Origin: Sorangium aterium
GTDB taxonomy: Bacteria > Myxococcota_A > Polyangia > Polyangiales > Polyangiaceae
NCBI RefSeq assembly: GCF_028368935.1
Contig: NZ_JAQNDK010000001.1
Coordinates: 2,356,001-2,420,000 of the forward strand
Direction: 5' to 3'
Length of the DNA stretch: 64,000 nt
In this document: positions 10,021 through 19,241 of the stretch, one piece after another
Layout: every line of letters starts with the position of its first letter
Position numbering within the stretch: position 1 is the stretch's first letter
The notes under the pieces: generated by a model
The model's input: only the letters and a program-made list of their open reading frames with translations
Databases searched by the model: none
Told to the model about the DNA's origin: nothing
Translations under genes and position numbers: made by a program

Positions 10021-11046
10021 ATGACTTTCCATCGCGAAATCACACGCTTCACTTGGGTTGGGATCTCCTGTCTGGCCCTGTCCGCTGCGGCGGCGGGCTG
10101 CTCGGACGGCGCTGGCGACTCCTCGGAAACGGGGGGCGCGGGCGGCAGCGGCGCGGGAACCGGCGGCGCCTCGAGCGTGAGCTCGGGCGCGGGCAGCCCC
10201 GTCGCCGGCAGCAGCAGCAGCAGCGGCACCACCAGCAGCGGCAGCAGCGGCACCACCAGCAACGGCAGCACCACCAGCAACGGCAGCAGCAGCAGCAGCA
10301 GCGGGGGCGGCGGTGACCCCAGCAGCACCAGCACCACGAGCACCGGGACACCCGAGACGAGCGCCACGTCGAGCACCGGCAGCGGGACGCCGACCGGCGG
10401 GTGCCCGGCGAGCGCGACGTTCTGCTCCGACTTCGAGGGCGACGGGCTGCCCGAGGGCGCGACGTACCGTCCCTCGTACCAGGCGGCCGATGCGCTGAAG
10501 AACATGGCGATCGACTCCTCGATCTTCCACGCCGGCACGCGCGCGCTGCGCGTGAACCCCGGTGCCGCCGGCTACGACTGGAGGATGCTCTCCGTCCCGT
10601 CGCCCAGCTCGACGTTCTGGGTCCGGCTCTACGTGCGCAGCAGCGTCGATCTCGGCCAGTCCGACCACAACGCCTACTTCCAGGCCATGACGGGCGACGG
10701 CGAGCCGAACACGGGCGACAACATGGAGGTCGCCGAGCAGTACTGCCAGATCGTGCTGAACCTGCACGACGATGTCACCCTGTCCACGGGCGGCGAGACC
10801 CGGTGCGGGAGCAACGGTGTGAAGCTCCCCAAGGACCAGTGGCACTGCATGGAGGCCTACTTCGACGGCGCCAAGGGCGGCGTCCAGGTCTACGCCAACG
10901 GCACCAAGATCATCGACAAGACCGGCGTGAAGACGCTCAACTACAAGACGTTCAGCTTCGGCTACCTCGGCTTCCACGGCCCGGCGCGGACGATGTGGTA
11001 TGACGACGTGGCGGTCGCGCCGGAGCGGATCGGCTGCGCCCCCTGA
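10021..11046 (+). CDS. Lipoprotein with Cip1-like/concanavalin-like domain
   Basis: 341 residues. The lipobox is AAAGCSD, then a Ser/Gly/Thr-rich linker to about residue 125, then a domain starting CPASATFCSDFEGDGLPEG. The domain has ALRVNPGAAGYDWRML, FWVRLYVRSS, WHCMEAYFDG and TMWYDDVAVAPERIGC. This layout resembles Cip1-like or polysaccharide-lyase-like beta-jellyroll domains found in cellulolytic organisms. Family assignment is tentative and no catalytic residue can be named. It is the third secreted lipoprotein in a row after the xylanase. Confidence 0.65.
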   Translation: MTFHREITRFTWVGISCLALSAAAAGCSDGAGDSSETGGAGGSGAGTGGASSVSSGAGSPVAGSSSSSGTTSSGSSGTTSNGSTTSNGSSSSSSGGGGDPSSTSTTSTGTPETSATSSTGSGTPTGGCPASATFCSDFEGDGLPEGATYRPSYQAADALKNMAIDSSIFHAGTRALRVNPGAAGYDWRMLSVPSPSSTFWVRLYVRSSVDLGQSDHNAYFQAMTGDGEPNTGDNMEVAEQYCQIVLNLHDDVTLSTGGETRCGSNGVKLPKDQWHCMEAYFDGAKGGVQVYANGTKIIDKTGVKTLNYKTFSFGYLGFHGPARTMWYDDVAVAPERIGCAP

Positions 11047-11327
11047 CACGGCCGAGCGACGGCGCGTGGGTGATGCCAGCGCGATGGCCTGATCGCCGTC
11101 GCGCGCGCCACGCGGCCTCCTTCCTGCTTCTCCCCTGAACGCGCACCGCCCCCCGCTCGGGGCACGGCCCGTCGGCGGAGGGCCCCGGCGGCCCCGGGCA
11201 CGCTTGCTCCCTCGCTCCGCCGGCCCCATAGCCTATGTGGCCAGCGCTCCGCGGGCGCGCGCAAGCGCGAGCCGTGGTGGCAACACGGTGGCGACGCGAC
11301 CGCGATCCCGGCACGAAGGTAGATGCG

Positions 11328-11549
11328 ATGCCGTACCTGGTTTTCCGGAATTTCCCCGACAATACACCCATCCCCGATGACTGCTATAGCTGCGACGGCG
11401 CGCCGGACTGGGCAGCGTTGCTGGAGTGGATATGCCCCGATCTCTCGCGCGACGAGGCGGAGCGGCTCGCCGCGATCGGCGAAGCGAGCGGAAGCCGGCC
11501 CGACGTGGCGGGCCTGAAGCGGCTCGTCGAGGAGCACCTGAAGCCATAG
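11328..11549 (+). CDS. Small conserved-looking protein, 73 aa
   Basis: Begins MPYLVFRNFPDNTPIPDDCY, has a CDGAPDWAALLEWICPDLS stretch and ends KRLVEEHLKP. The ATG at 11328 has GAAGG upstream; an earlier ATG at 11235 only adds low-quality sequence. It ends 7 bp before the phospholipase D gene, so the two are probably co-transcribed. No family recognised. Confidence 0.6.
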   Translation: MPYLVFRNFPDNTPIPDDCYSCDGAPDWAALLEWICPDLSRDEAERLAAIGEASGSRPDVAGLKRLVEEHLKP

Positions 11550-11556
11550 GCGCGCG

Positions 11557-13113
11557 ATGAAGGGCGCACGGACGATCATCGACCCTCGACGCCACACGTG
11601 GTGCGACACCCCGGTGGACGACATCGGCCTGCTGGTCGACGCCGACGAGTATTACCCCGAGTTCTACCGGGTCGCGTCCAGCGCGCGGCGGTATCTGCTC
11701 CTCGCCGGCTGGCAGTTCGACAGCGACGTCGCCCTGCTCCGGGGCGGTAGGGAGGAGCAGGTGTCGAGCCCGATCACGCTGCTCAAATTCCTGAACCACC
11801 TCTGCGAGCAGAGCCCTGATCTCCAGATCTTCATCCTCGCGTGGGACTTCCACCTCGTGTTCGCGCTCGAGCGCGAGTGGCTCCAGCAGCTCGTCTTCGA
11901 GTGGACCAACCATCGCCTGCGCTTCCTCTTCGACGCCACCCACGTCGAGCGCGCCTCGCACCACCAGAAGTTCGTGGTGGTGGACGGCGAGCTCTCGTTC
12001 CTCGGCGGCCTCGACCTCTGCGACCACCGCTGGGACGACCGCAGCCACACGAACAAGAACCCGCTCCGCGTCAGCCGCGGAGAGCCGCACAAGCCGTTTC
12101 ACGACGTGCAGGCCTACCTGCGCAGCCGCGCGGTCGCGCGGGCGCTGACAGAGATCTTCACGGACCGCTGGCGGCGCGCGGGCGGCGTGGACATCACGCT
12201 GCCGGACCTCGACGGGGCCGATCCGACGTTCCCCGACTACCGGCCCGAGGGCGGCGTCCCCCTCGCGGCGGCGCACGTGACGCTGAGCCGCACCGATCCG
12301 CACGGCGCGCCCACCGGCGCCCCGCACCGCACGGAGATACGCGACCTCTACCTCGACGCCATCGACGCCGCGGAGCGCTTCATCTACATCGAGACGCAGT
12401 ACTTCAGCTCTCACGTCATCGCCGAGGGGCTCGCGCGGCGGATGCGCGCGGAGGGCCGGCCCCTCCTCGACGTGGTGCTCGTGCTCAACATGGAGGCCGA
12501 GACGATGAAGGAGCAGATCGCCGTCGGCCTCTCCCAGGCCAAGGTGCTCGGCGGGCTGCGCGACGTGGCGGCCGAGACCGGCCATCACCTCGGCGTCTAC
12601 TACACCCTGCCGGCGTGCGCCGAGGACGAGACCGCCGAACGCGCCACGTACATCCACTCGAAGCTGATGATCGTCGACGACCGCTTCCTCACCGTGGGCT
12701 CGGCCAACCTGACGAACCGCAGCCTCTCGATCGACACGGAGATCAACGCCTCGGTCGAGACCGGCGACCCCGACGACGCGCTGGGCCGCTCGATCCGCGC
12801 GGCGCGCGCGTCGCTCATCGGCGAGCACCTGGGGGACACGGACTTCGATCGGGTGGACGACCTCGTCGCCTGCCTCGACGGGCTGGCGAGCCCGGCGACC
12901 GGGCCGCGCACGCCTGGGAGCTCGTGCCGGCTGAGGCTCCACCCCTCACCCACGGCGGACGAGCGCGCCCTGCTCGAGGTGATCGACCCGCAGCAGCTGC
13001 CGTTCGACCCCGCCGCGGTCGAGGACATCGACCAGCGCCAGGGCTCGCTGTTCGTCGGCGGGCTCGGCGCGCTCTGGCGGCACCTCTTCGTCAGCCGGGA
13101 CCCCGCGAAATAG
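11557..13113 (+). CDS. Phospholipase D-family protein
   Basis: 518 residues with two HKD catalytic motifs: SHHQKFVVVDGELSFLGG (His136, Lys138, Asp143) and YIHSKLMIVDDRFLTVGSANL (His367, Lys369, Asp374). The tandem motifs define the PLD superfamily and form one active site that hydrolyses or transfers phosphatidyl groups. No signal peptide is visible. The length and AWDFHLVFALEREW segment resemble phospholipase D-type rather than cardiolipin synthase-type enzymes, which usually have N-terminal membrane helices. Substrate unknown. Confidence 0.85.
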   Translation: MKGARTIIDPRRHTWCDTPVDDIGLLVDADEYYPEFYRVASSARRYLLLAGWQFDSDVALLRGGREEQVSSPITLLKFLNHLCEQSPDLQIFILAWDFHLVFALEREWLQQLVFEWTNHRLRFLFDATHVERASHHQKFVVVDGELSFLGGLDLCDHRWDDRSHTNKNPLRVSRGEPHKPFHDVQAYLRSRAVARALTEIFTDRWRRAGGVDITLPDLDGADPTFPDYRPEGGVPLAAAHVTLSRTDPHGAPTGAPHRTEIRDLYLDAIDAAERFIYIETQYFSSHVIAEGLARRMRAEGRPLLDVVLVLNMEAETMKEQIAVGLSQAKVLGGLRDVAAETGHHLGVYYTLPACAEDETAERATYIHSKLMIVDDRFLTVGSANLTNRSLSIDTEINASVETGDPDDALGRSIRAARASLIGEHLGDTDFDRVDDLVACLDGLASPATGPRTPGSSCRLRLHPSPTADERALLEVIDPQQLPFDPAAVEDIDQRQGSLFVGGLGALWRHLFVSRDPAK

Positions 13114-13299
13114 GCGCGCGCGAGGCGCTCCGGGCGAGCGCCTGGAAGGCGGGGGCGCGGGCCCCCGCGGTCTTCCCGGACCCCGAGGCAGGGCGCGCCC
13201 CTTCCGGCCGCCAGGGGCACATGGTAGGCTGTGCCGCGGAATTGCGAACGGTTTCTTCGGGTTGTCTCTCAAAGTTGAAGCGTTGACGCGACGAGGAGT

Positions 13300-14607
13300 A
13301 TGCAAGAGGCAGAGATCAAGATCGGGGGCATTTCGGTCCGCGACCTCGCGGAGCAATACGGAACACCGCTCTATGCCTACGATGCCGAGCGCATCCGGGA
13401 GAACTTCCGTCGACTCACGCGGGCGCTGCGCGGCAATTACCCGGAGGTGTCCGTCTTCTATGCCATCAAGGCGTGCAACAACCTGGAGGTAGCGAAGCTC
13501 CTGGTCGACGAGGGCTCCGGCGTGGACGCCGCGAGCCCGAACGAGATCCGCCTGGCGCAGGCGCTCGGGCTGTCGGGCGAGCAGATCATCTACACGGGCA
13601 ACAGCCTGTCGGACGAGGACCTGGCCGCGGGGCTGCGCGCCGGGGTGGTCTTCAACGTGGATGATCACGGCATCTTGAAGCGCCTGTTCTCGCTCGGGAA
13701 GCCGCGCGGTCTGTCGTTCCGGATCAACCCGAGCGGCGAGGACATCGCGACCCCCGATCTGAAGCCGTTCGCGGGCCCGTCGGCGAAGTTCGGGATCCAC
13801 CCGCGCTACGTGGAGGAGGCCTATCGCACCGCGCTCGAGAACGGGGTCGAGCGGCTCGGGGTGCACATGATGCCCCACTCGCAGGCGCACAAGCCGGAGA
13901 ACTTCGCGCACGTCACAGGCAAGCTGCTCGACCTGATCGGCCCGGTGGCCCGGAAGCTCGGCTTCGACCTCGCGTTCATGGACATCGGCGGCGGGCTCGG
14001 CATCCCTTACCGGAGGGAGCAGCCGCCGCTCGACGTGGAGGCCGTCGCCCGCGGGATCGCCGCGGTGGTCCGGAAGAAGTGCGCGGAGCACGGCCTGAAG
14101 GAGCCGCGCCTCGTCATGGAGCCGGGGCGCTACTTCGTCGGGGACGCGGGCTACGTGCTCGGGCGGGTGATCTCGATCAAGCAGGGATACAAGACGATCA
14201 TCGGCACGGACATCTCGATGAACACGATGGCGCGCCCGGTGATGTACGGCGCGTACCACGAGGTGCGGATCAACGGCCGCCTCGGCCCGACGGCGCCGAT
14301 GGCGATGACGGGCCAGGTCTGTGAGAACACGGACATGTGGATCGCGGAGCGCGAGTTCCCCGCGGACGTCGCCGCGGGGGACGTGGTCGTCCTGATGGAC
14401 GCGGGCGCGTATGGCCACGTGATGAGCTACGACTACAACGGCCGGCTGCGGCCGGCCGAGGTGCTCATCGACGGCGGGAAGAGCCGGCTCATCCGGCGGC
14501 GCGACACGTTCGAGGACATGGTCTCGCGGATGTGCCTGTCCGACGACATCAAGGAGCGCCTGCGCACGGCGGCAGGAGAGGCGGCAGGCGCGACCGGCTG
14601 CGGCTGA
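13300..14607 (+). CDS. lysA: Diaminopimelate decarboxylase
   Basis: 435 residues, a fold-type III PLP enzyme. VFYAIKACNN carries the PLP lysine (Lys57), DIGGGLGIPY is the glycine-rich phosphate-binding loop, EPGRYFVG follows, and GQVCENTDMW supplies the active-site cysteine region. It converts meso-diaminopimelate to L-lysine and CO2, the last step of lysine synthesis. The ATG has GAGGAG just upstream. It converges on the flavin monooxygenase gene with a 9-bp gap. Confidence 0.93.
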   Translation: MQEAEIKIGGISVRDLAEQYGTPLYAYDAERIRENFRRLTRALRGNYPEVSVFYAIKACNNLEVAKLLVDEGSGVDAASPNEIRLAQALGLSGEQIIYTGNSLSDEDLAAGLRAGVVFNVDDHGILKRLFSLGKPRGLSFRINPSGEDIATPDLKPFAGPSAKFGIHPRYVEEAYRTALENGVERLGVHMMPHSQAHKPENFAHVTGKLLDLIGPVARKLGFDLAFMDIGGGLGIPYRREQPPLDVEAVARGIAAVVRKKCAEHGLKEPRLVMEPGRYFVGDAGYVLGRVISIKQGYKTIIGTDISMNTMARPVMYGAYHEVRINGRLGPTAPMAMTGQVCENTDMWIAEREFPADVAAGDVVVLMDAGAYGHVMSYDYNGRLRPAEVLIDGGKSRLIRRRDTFEDMVSRMCLSDDIKERLRTAAGEAAGATGCG

Positions 14608-14616
14608 GCGCGAGCT

Positions 14617-15975
14617 TCAGGCCGCCGACGCCCGCGGCTTCGCGCTGGCCGCGTGGCGGTTTGCCGGCCGGGCCAGCCCGAGGTTCTCCCGCAGCGTGCG
14701 GCCCTCGTACTCCGTTCGGAACAACCCGCGCCGCCGCAGCTCCGGGATCACCAGCTCGATGAAGTCGTCGAGCCCGCCCGGGAGCCACGGCGGCATCACG
14801 TTGAACCCGTCGGCGCCGCCCTGCGTGAACCACGCCTCCAGCTGATCCGCGATCTGCTCCACCGAGCCCACGATCGTCCAGTGCCCGCGCGCTCCAGCCA
14901 CCCAGAGGTAGAGCTCCCGGATGGAGAGGTTGCGCTTGCGCGCGATGTCGAACATCAGCGCTTGCCGGCTCTTGTTGTTGTTGGTCTCGGGCAGCTCGGG
15001 GAGCGGCCCGTCCACCGGATACGCGGACAGATCGATCCCGCCCGACAGGCCCGAGAGCAGCGACAGCCCGACCTCCGGCAAGATGAGGTCCTGCAGCTCC
15101 TGGTACTTCGCCCTGGCCTCCGACTCCGTCCTGGCGACCACGGGGAACACCCCCGGCATGATCTTCAGCTGGTCGGGGTGCCGCCCGTACTTGGCCATCC
15201 GGCCTTTGACGTCGGCGTAAAAGGCCTGCGCGTCTTCCAGCGTCTGCTGCGCGGTGAAGATCACCTCGGCGGTCTCGGCCGCGAGCTCCCTGCCCGCCTC
15301 CGACGACCCCGCCTGCACGATCACCGGGTGTCCCTGCGGCGGACGCGGGATGTTGAGCGGCCCTCGAACGGAGAAGAACTTCCCCTTGTGATCGAGCGTA
15401 TGGAGCTTTGCCGGATCGTAGTAAGCCCCCGACGCCTTGTCGCGGAGGAAGGCGTCGTCCTCCCAGCTGTCCCACAGGCCGGTCACCACATCGACGAACT
15501 CGCGCGCCCGGACATAGCGCTGCGCGTGATCGGGGTGAGCGTCGAGCCCGAAGTTCCCCGCCGCCTCGCCCCCGCCGGTGGTGACCACGTTCCAGCCTGC
15601 CCGCCCCTGGCTGATATGGTCCAGCGACGCGAACTTGCGGGCCAGCAAATAAGGCTCCTCGTACGTGGTGGACGCGGTGGCGATGAAGCCGATGCGCTCG
15701 GTGACGACCGCGAGCGCAGAGAACAAGGTGACCGGCTCGAAGCTGGCCCCATAAGCGGTGCGGCCCTGCGCTCCGGGCCGGTTCTGCAAGGCGAGCCCGT
15801 CCGCCAGGAACACGGCGTCGAACTTGGCCCGCTCCGCCGCCTGCGCAATGCGCTTGTAATGCGCGAAGTTGATGCCGCCGTCCGCCTGCGCCTGCGGGTG
15901 CCGCCAGGCCGCCACGTGGTGTCCTGCGCCAGGCAAAAAGGCGCCCAAACGGATCTTCCGCTGATTGTCGCTCAT
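14617..15975 (-). CDS. LLM-class flavin-dependent monooxygenase (NtaA/SnaA/DszA type)
   Basis: About 452 residues. The start at 15975 follows AGAGGACATCC and gives MSDNQRKIRLGAFLPGAGHH. Signatures of the NtaA/SnaA/DszA branch include AAWRHPQAQADGGINF, TASTTYEEPYLLARKFASLDHIS, GRAGWNVVTT and HPVIVQAGSSEAGR. These enzymes use reduced FMN from a partner reductase to oxidise small organosulfur or chelator compounds. No reductase or transporter gene is adjacent, so the substrate is unknown. Confidence 0.88.
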   Translation of the reverse strand: MSDNQRKIRLGAFLPGAGHHVAAWRHPQAQADGGINFAHYKRIAQAAERAKFDAVFLADGLALQNRPGAQGRTAYGASFEPVTLFSALAVVTERIGFIATASTTYEEPYLLARKFASLDHISQGRAGWNVVTTGGGEAAGNFGLDAHPDHAQRYVRAREFVDVVTGLWDSWEDDAFLRDKASGAYYDPAKLHTLDHKGKFFSVRGPLNIPRPPQGHPVIVQAGSSEAGRELAAETAEVIFTAQQTLEDAQAFYADVKGRMAKYGRHPDQLKIMPGVFPVVARTESEARAKYQELQDLILPEVGLSLLSGLSGGIDLSAYPVDGPLPELPETNNNKSRQALMFDIARKRNLSIRELYLWVAGARGHWTIVGSVEQIADQLEAWFTQGGADGFNVMPPWLPGGLDDFIELVIPELRRRGLFRTEYEGRTLRENLGLARPANRHAASAKPRASAA

Positions 15976-16251
15976 GGATGTCCTCTGTCTCGGTCCTTCA
16001 CGTGCGCGGGAGGGCGCATCGCCGCGCGACCGCCGCACGCGATCACCACGCCCAGAGCGCAAGCGCCGTGCCCGGCGCCTGAGCCACGGGCGCAGCGGCG
16101 GAGATCGAAGCGCCGCCCCTCCCCTGCCCCCCCGACGTGCTGCGAGGGCAGCAACGGACCACCACCGCTGCGGAAGCATTGCTGTCAGGGAAGCACCCGT
16201 CCGCGGCAGCTCACCGGCCGATGGGCGGGTGAGCGCGTGCGATCGTTCCGC

Positions 16252-19062
16252 TCAGCGATGCGGCCACGGGGGCGGCCCGTGCGGTCCCCGCCGCGGAATG
16301 CTCTGCGGGTCGGCCGGGTCGCTGCCGGCGTCCCGCTCGTCGCCGTCGCGGAAGCCGTCGCCGTCGCGATCGACGCCGATGCGCCCGCCCGACCCGGGCG
16401 GCACGCAGGTATACGTCAGCTCGCCGCCGCCCCTCGTGCCCAGCCAGCGGAGCTCGCCGTCCGATCGCCGCGGCGCGCGCGCGCGGTCGGCCTCGAAACG
16501 GCCATTGCCGATGTACAGAAAGCCCACCTCGTCCCCCTGTGACCAGCCCTTGACCACGAGATCGCAGTCGCCGGCGTCGGCGCGCGCCACGAGCAGATCG
16601 ACGCGCGGGCCGGCCACCGCCGCGTTCGACGACGTGAGCGTGATCTGCTGGCCCACGATGGGCTTCAGGTTCGACTCCAGCGCCAGCATGTACTCCGCCA
16701 CCTGCCGCTTCAGGAGCTCCCCCTCGGGGTCGACGGAGAAGCCACCGGGGTTCTCCGGCGTCTGGACGAAATCGGAGAACGCGTTGAACCGAACGAGCGT
16801 ATCGACCGCGCCGTCGTGGAGGAAGCCAAAGCCCCGGACCTGGTCGCCCATGTGCGCGTTGGAGCCGCCGAACGGGAACACGAACGACTCCGCCATGCCG
16901 AACATCCCGACCTTCTGGTACTGATTGCGCAGGTGCGGGACCTTGAAGAGCTGGGTCTCGTTGGCGTTGGCCGAGCCACCGTCGCTGCCGAAGAAGCCCG
17001 GCGCGAAGTCGTCGGGGTTGGCGTCAGGGTCGACGACGTGACACCCGATGCACGAGGTGCCGAGGATGCTCGACACGGGCCCCCCGAAGAAGTCGCGCCC
17101 CGCGCTCTCATCGGGCGTGAGCGAGTCGTCGAGCGCGCGGATGGGGTTGGGTGGATACGTGACCTGGAGGATGAAGTCCGTGAAATCGTCCATCTCCTCC
17201 TCCGAGATCGTCTCGTCTCGCCCGAGCAGATCGACGAACGATACGCTGAATTTCTTGAACGCCGCCCGCTCGTCGAACACCCCGCTGTCCGGCTGGGACG
17301 TGGGCGCATCCTGGCCGCCCGTGCGATCGCCGCGCCAGTGCATCGGACCGTGGTTCGCCATGCCGCGCAGGCTCTGGGTCGTCATCGGCCCCTTCATCGG
17401 ATGCAAGCTCGTATCCTGGCCGAAGAGATCGGTGCAGAACGGTCCCGGGTTCTCCACCGCAGAGCCGTCCGGGTTCCCGAGGTCCCACGCGAGGCTGTCG
17501 AAGTCGCCGAAGATATGGCAGCTCGCGCAGGACGAGTCGCCGTGGCTCGAGCTCCGCGATGCGTCATAGAGGACGCGGCGCCCCCGGACGACGCTCGGAG
17601 GCTCCGGGTTGTGCATCGGCACGTGCGCGACCTCGCGGCGGGTCCGGGTATCGATGACCGAGATCGCGTTATCGAAGCGCGCGAGCACGTAGAGCCGCTG
17701 CCTGTCTTCATCGAGGACGAGGCCGGTCGGCCCGCCGCCAGGGACGCGGATCTGGTTCGCGACGCTGGGCACGAACGTATCGTTCTCGAGCTTCGCTGTG
17801 TCGAAGACGCCGATCTTGTCCGAGCCGAGCGCCGCGACATACAGGGTCGCGCCGTTGCGCGTCACCGCCATCTGCGTCGGTTGCGCCAGGCTCTTCTTGC
17901 TCTCGTCGTTCGGTACCGGCGCGCAGCAGCTGCTGTAATCGATGTGCTTGTTGAGGTGCCTCGGGGCGACGCCGCCCGGACCGAGGACGGTGATCCTGCT
18001 CTCGTGCAGGTGGCCGCGCACGCTGTGGCCAGCGAAGATCCCGGGCCCCTCGAAGCGCTCCTCGTTCCGGGCGTCGGTGTTGGACACATAGACCTTCCCG
18101 TTCACAGGGTTCACGACCATGTTGAACAGGATGGTCCCCACGCCCGTGAAGAAGCCGCCTGGCCCGTCCACCTGGCGCGGCGGATTGGCGAGCGCGTCGA
18201 TGACGAAGACGTCCTTGTCGGGCAGCGAGAGGCGCACCGCGTCGTCGAAGGGGCGGCCCAGCTCGTCGACCCAGTGGGCTCCATTGAATTTAAGGATGAG
18301 CCCGACCTCCGGCCGGGGGACTCCCTCGAAGTTGGTGTCGGGCCCGGGCAGCCCGCCCGCGGCCTCCCCGCCGTCCGGCACGAGGCTCTCGTCGATGACG
18401 GTCGTGCGGTTCCCCGAGTGGAAAGCGGCGGCGTAGACCCGGCTGCCGTCCGGCGTCACAGCGAGCGCGCGCGGCGTATCGCTGAAGAGCGTCACGATGG
18501 AGAGCGGCGTGCCGCCGAGCGACGTCCCGAGCCGCCTCGCGTCGAACACCCAGACGTCCGCGCGCCCTATGCCGGGCGTCAAGAGCTGCGGATCGAAGGG
18601 GGCGTTCTGCCCGCGGTGGGCCGTGGTGATGAAGGCCCGCGAGCGCTGCGGACCGGCGAACACGATGTCGCGCGGCTCATCGCCCACGAGCAGCGTGCGG
18701 ACGACGCGCGCCCTTTCGAGGTCTCGAACGTCGACCACGCTCACGCTGTCGGACAGGTGGTTCACCACCCAGACTTCATCGTCGCCCCGGGCAGCCACGG
18801 CGACCGGCTCGAGCCCCACGGGCACAGACGCCTTGAGCTGCAGACGATTGGCTTCGACGCGGAAGATCTCCAGCCGGTTGTCGGGCGTGTTCACCGCGAA
18901 GAGCAGCTTGCCGTTCGCCGACAGGGCCAGGGGGCGGACCTGACCCGATTCAAATGTCGTGAACGGCGTGGCGGCCGCCGCGGGGAGAGCGGCGGCGAGG
19001 AGCATGGCTGTAGCACCTGCGCTCACAGCCAGGGAACGGCGCAGACAGCGTGATGGCAGCAT
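16252..19062 (-). CDS. Beta-propeller/diheme cytochrome c fusion protein
   Basis: 936 residues with a signal peptide ([12 protein letters not shown]). Residues of about 40-490 form a YVTN-type beta-propeller with repeats such as [19 protein letters not shown] and [16 protein letters not shown]. The C-terminal third carries two heme c sites, [10 protein letters not shown] (near 511) and SCIGCHVVD (near 671), in a context like MauG/cytochrome c peroxidases ([23 protein letters not shown]). It ends with a GDRDGDGF-like calcium-binding stretch ([14 protein letters not shown]). Likely a secreted redox or surface protein; the reaction is unknown. Confidence 0.85.
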   Translation of the reverse strand: MLPSRCLRRSLAVSAGATAMLLAAALPAAAATPFTTFESGQVRPLALSANGKLLFAVNTPDNRLEIFRVEANRLQLKASVPVGLEPVAVAARGDDEVWVVNHLSDSVSVVDVRDLERARVVRTLLVGDEPRDIVFAGPQRSRAFITTAHRGQNAPFDPQLLTPGIGRADVWVFDARRLGTSLGGTPLSIVTLFSDTPRALAVTPDGSRVYAAAFHSGNRTTVIDESLVPDGGEAAGGLPGPDTNFEGVPRPEVGLILKFNGAHWVDELGRPFDDAVRLSLPDKDVFVIDALANPPRQVDGPGGFFTGVGTILFNMVVNPVNGKVYVSNTDARNEERFEGPGIFAGHSVRGHLHESRITVLGPGGVAPRHLNKHIDYSSCCAPVPNDESKKSLAQPTQMAVTRNGATLYVAALGSDKIGVFDTAKLENDTFVPSVANQIRVPGGGPTGLVLDEDRQRLYVLARFDNAISVIDTRTRREVAHVPMHNPEPPSVVRGRRVLYDASRSSSHGDSSCASCHIFGDFDSLAWDLGNPDGSAVENPGPFCTDLFGQDTSLHPMKGPMTTQSLRGMANHGPMHWRGDRTGGQDAPTSQPDSGVFDERAAFKKFSVSFVDLLGRDETISEEEMDDFTDFILQVTYPPNPIRALDDSLTPDESAGRDFFGGPVSSILGTSCIGCHVVDPDANPDDFAPGFFGSDGGSANANETQLFKVPHLRNQYQKVGMFGMAESFVFPFGGSNAHMGDQVRGFGFLHDGAVDTLVRFNAFSDFVQTPENPGGFSVDPEGELLKRQVAEYMLALESNLKPIVGQQITLTSSNAAVAGPRVDLLVARADAGDCDLVVKGWSQGDEVGFLYIGNGRFEADRARAPRRSDGELRWLGTRGGGELTYTCVPPGSGGRIGVDRDGDGFRDGDERDAGSDPADPQSIPRRGPHGPPPWPHR

Positions 19063-19120
19063 TCTTTCAAGCTAGGAAAAATAAATACAATTAACAACAA
19101 AAAAGCGTTCGAGCGGTCGC
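19063..19120 (-). promoter_or_regulatory. AT-rich promoter region of the cytochrome fusion gene
   Basis: A sharply AT-rich block (TTGTTGTTAATTGTATTTATTTTT on the minus strand in two overlapping parts) lies directly upstream of the ATG at 19062. It probably holds the promoter, but no exact -35/-10 pair is convincing. Confidence 0.35.
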
Positions 19121-19241
19121 GCCGTCATGGCCATCTCGCTGGCGGTGAGCTGGCTACGTGGTCGCACAGCGTGACTGTCATGATATCGAGTTACCGTGTG
19201 CCGCCTCACCGCGATCCCGCAGGCGCGCCGGCAAGACGACG

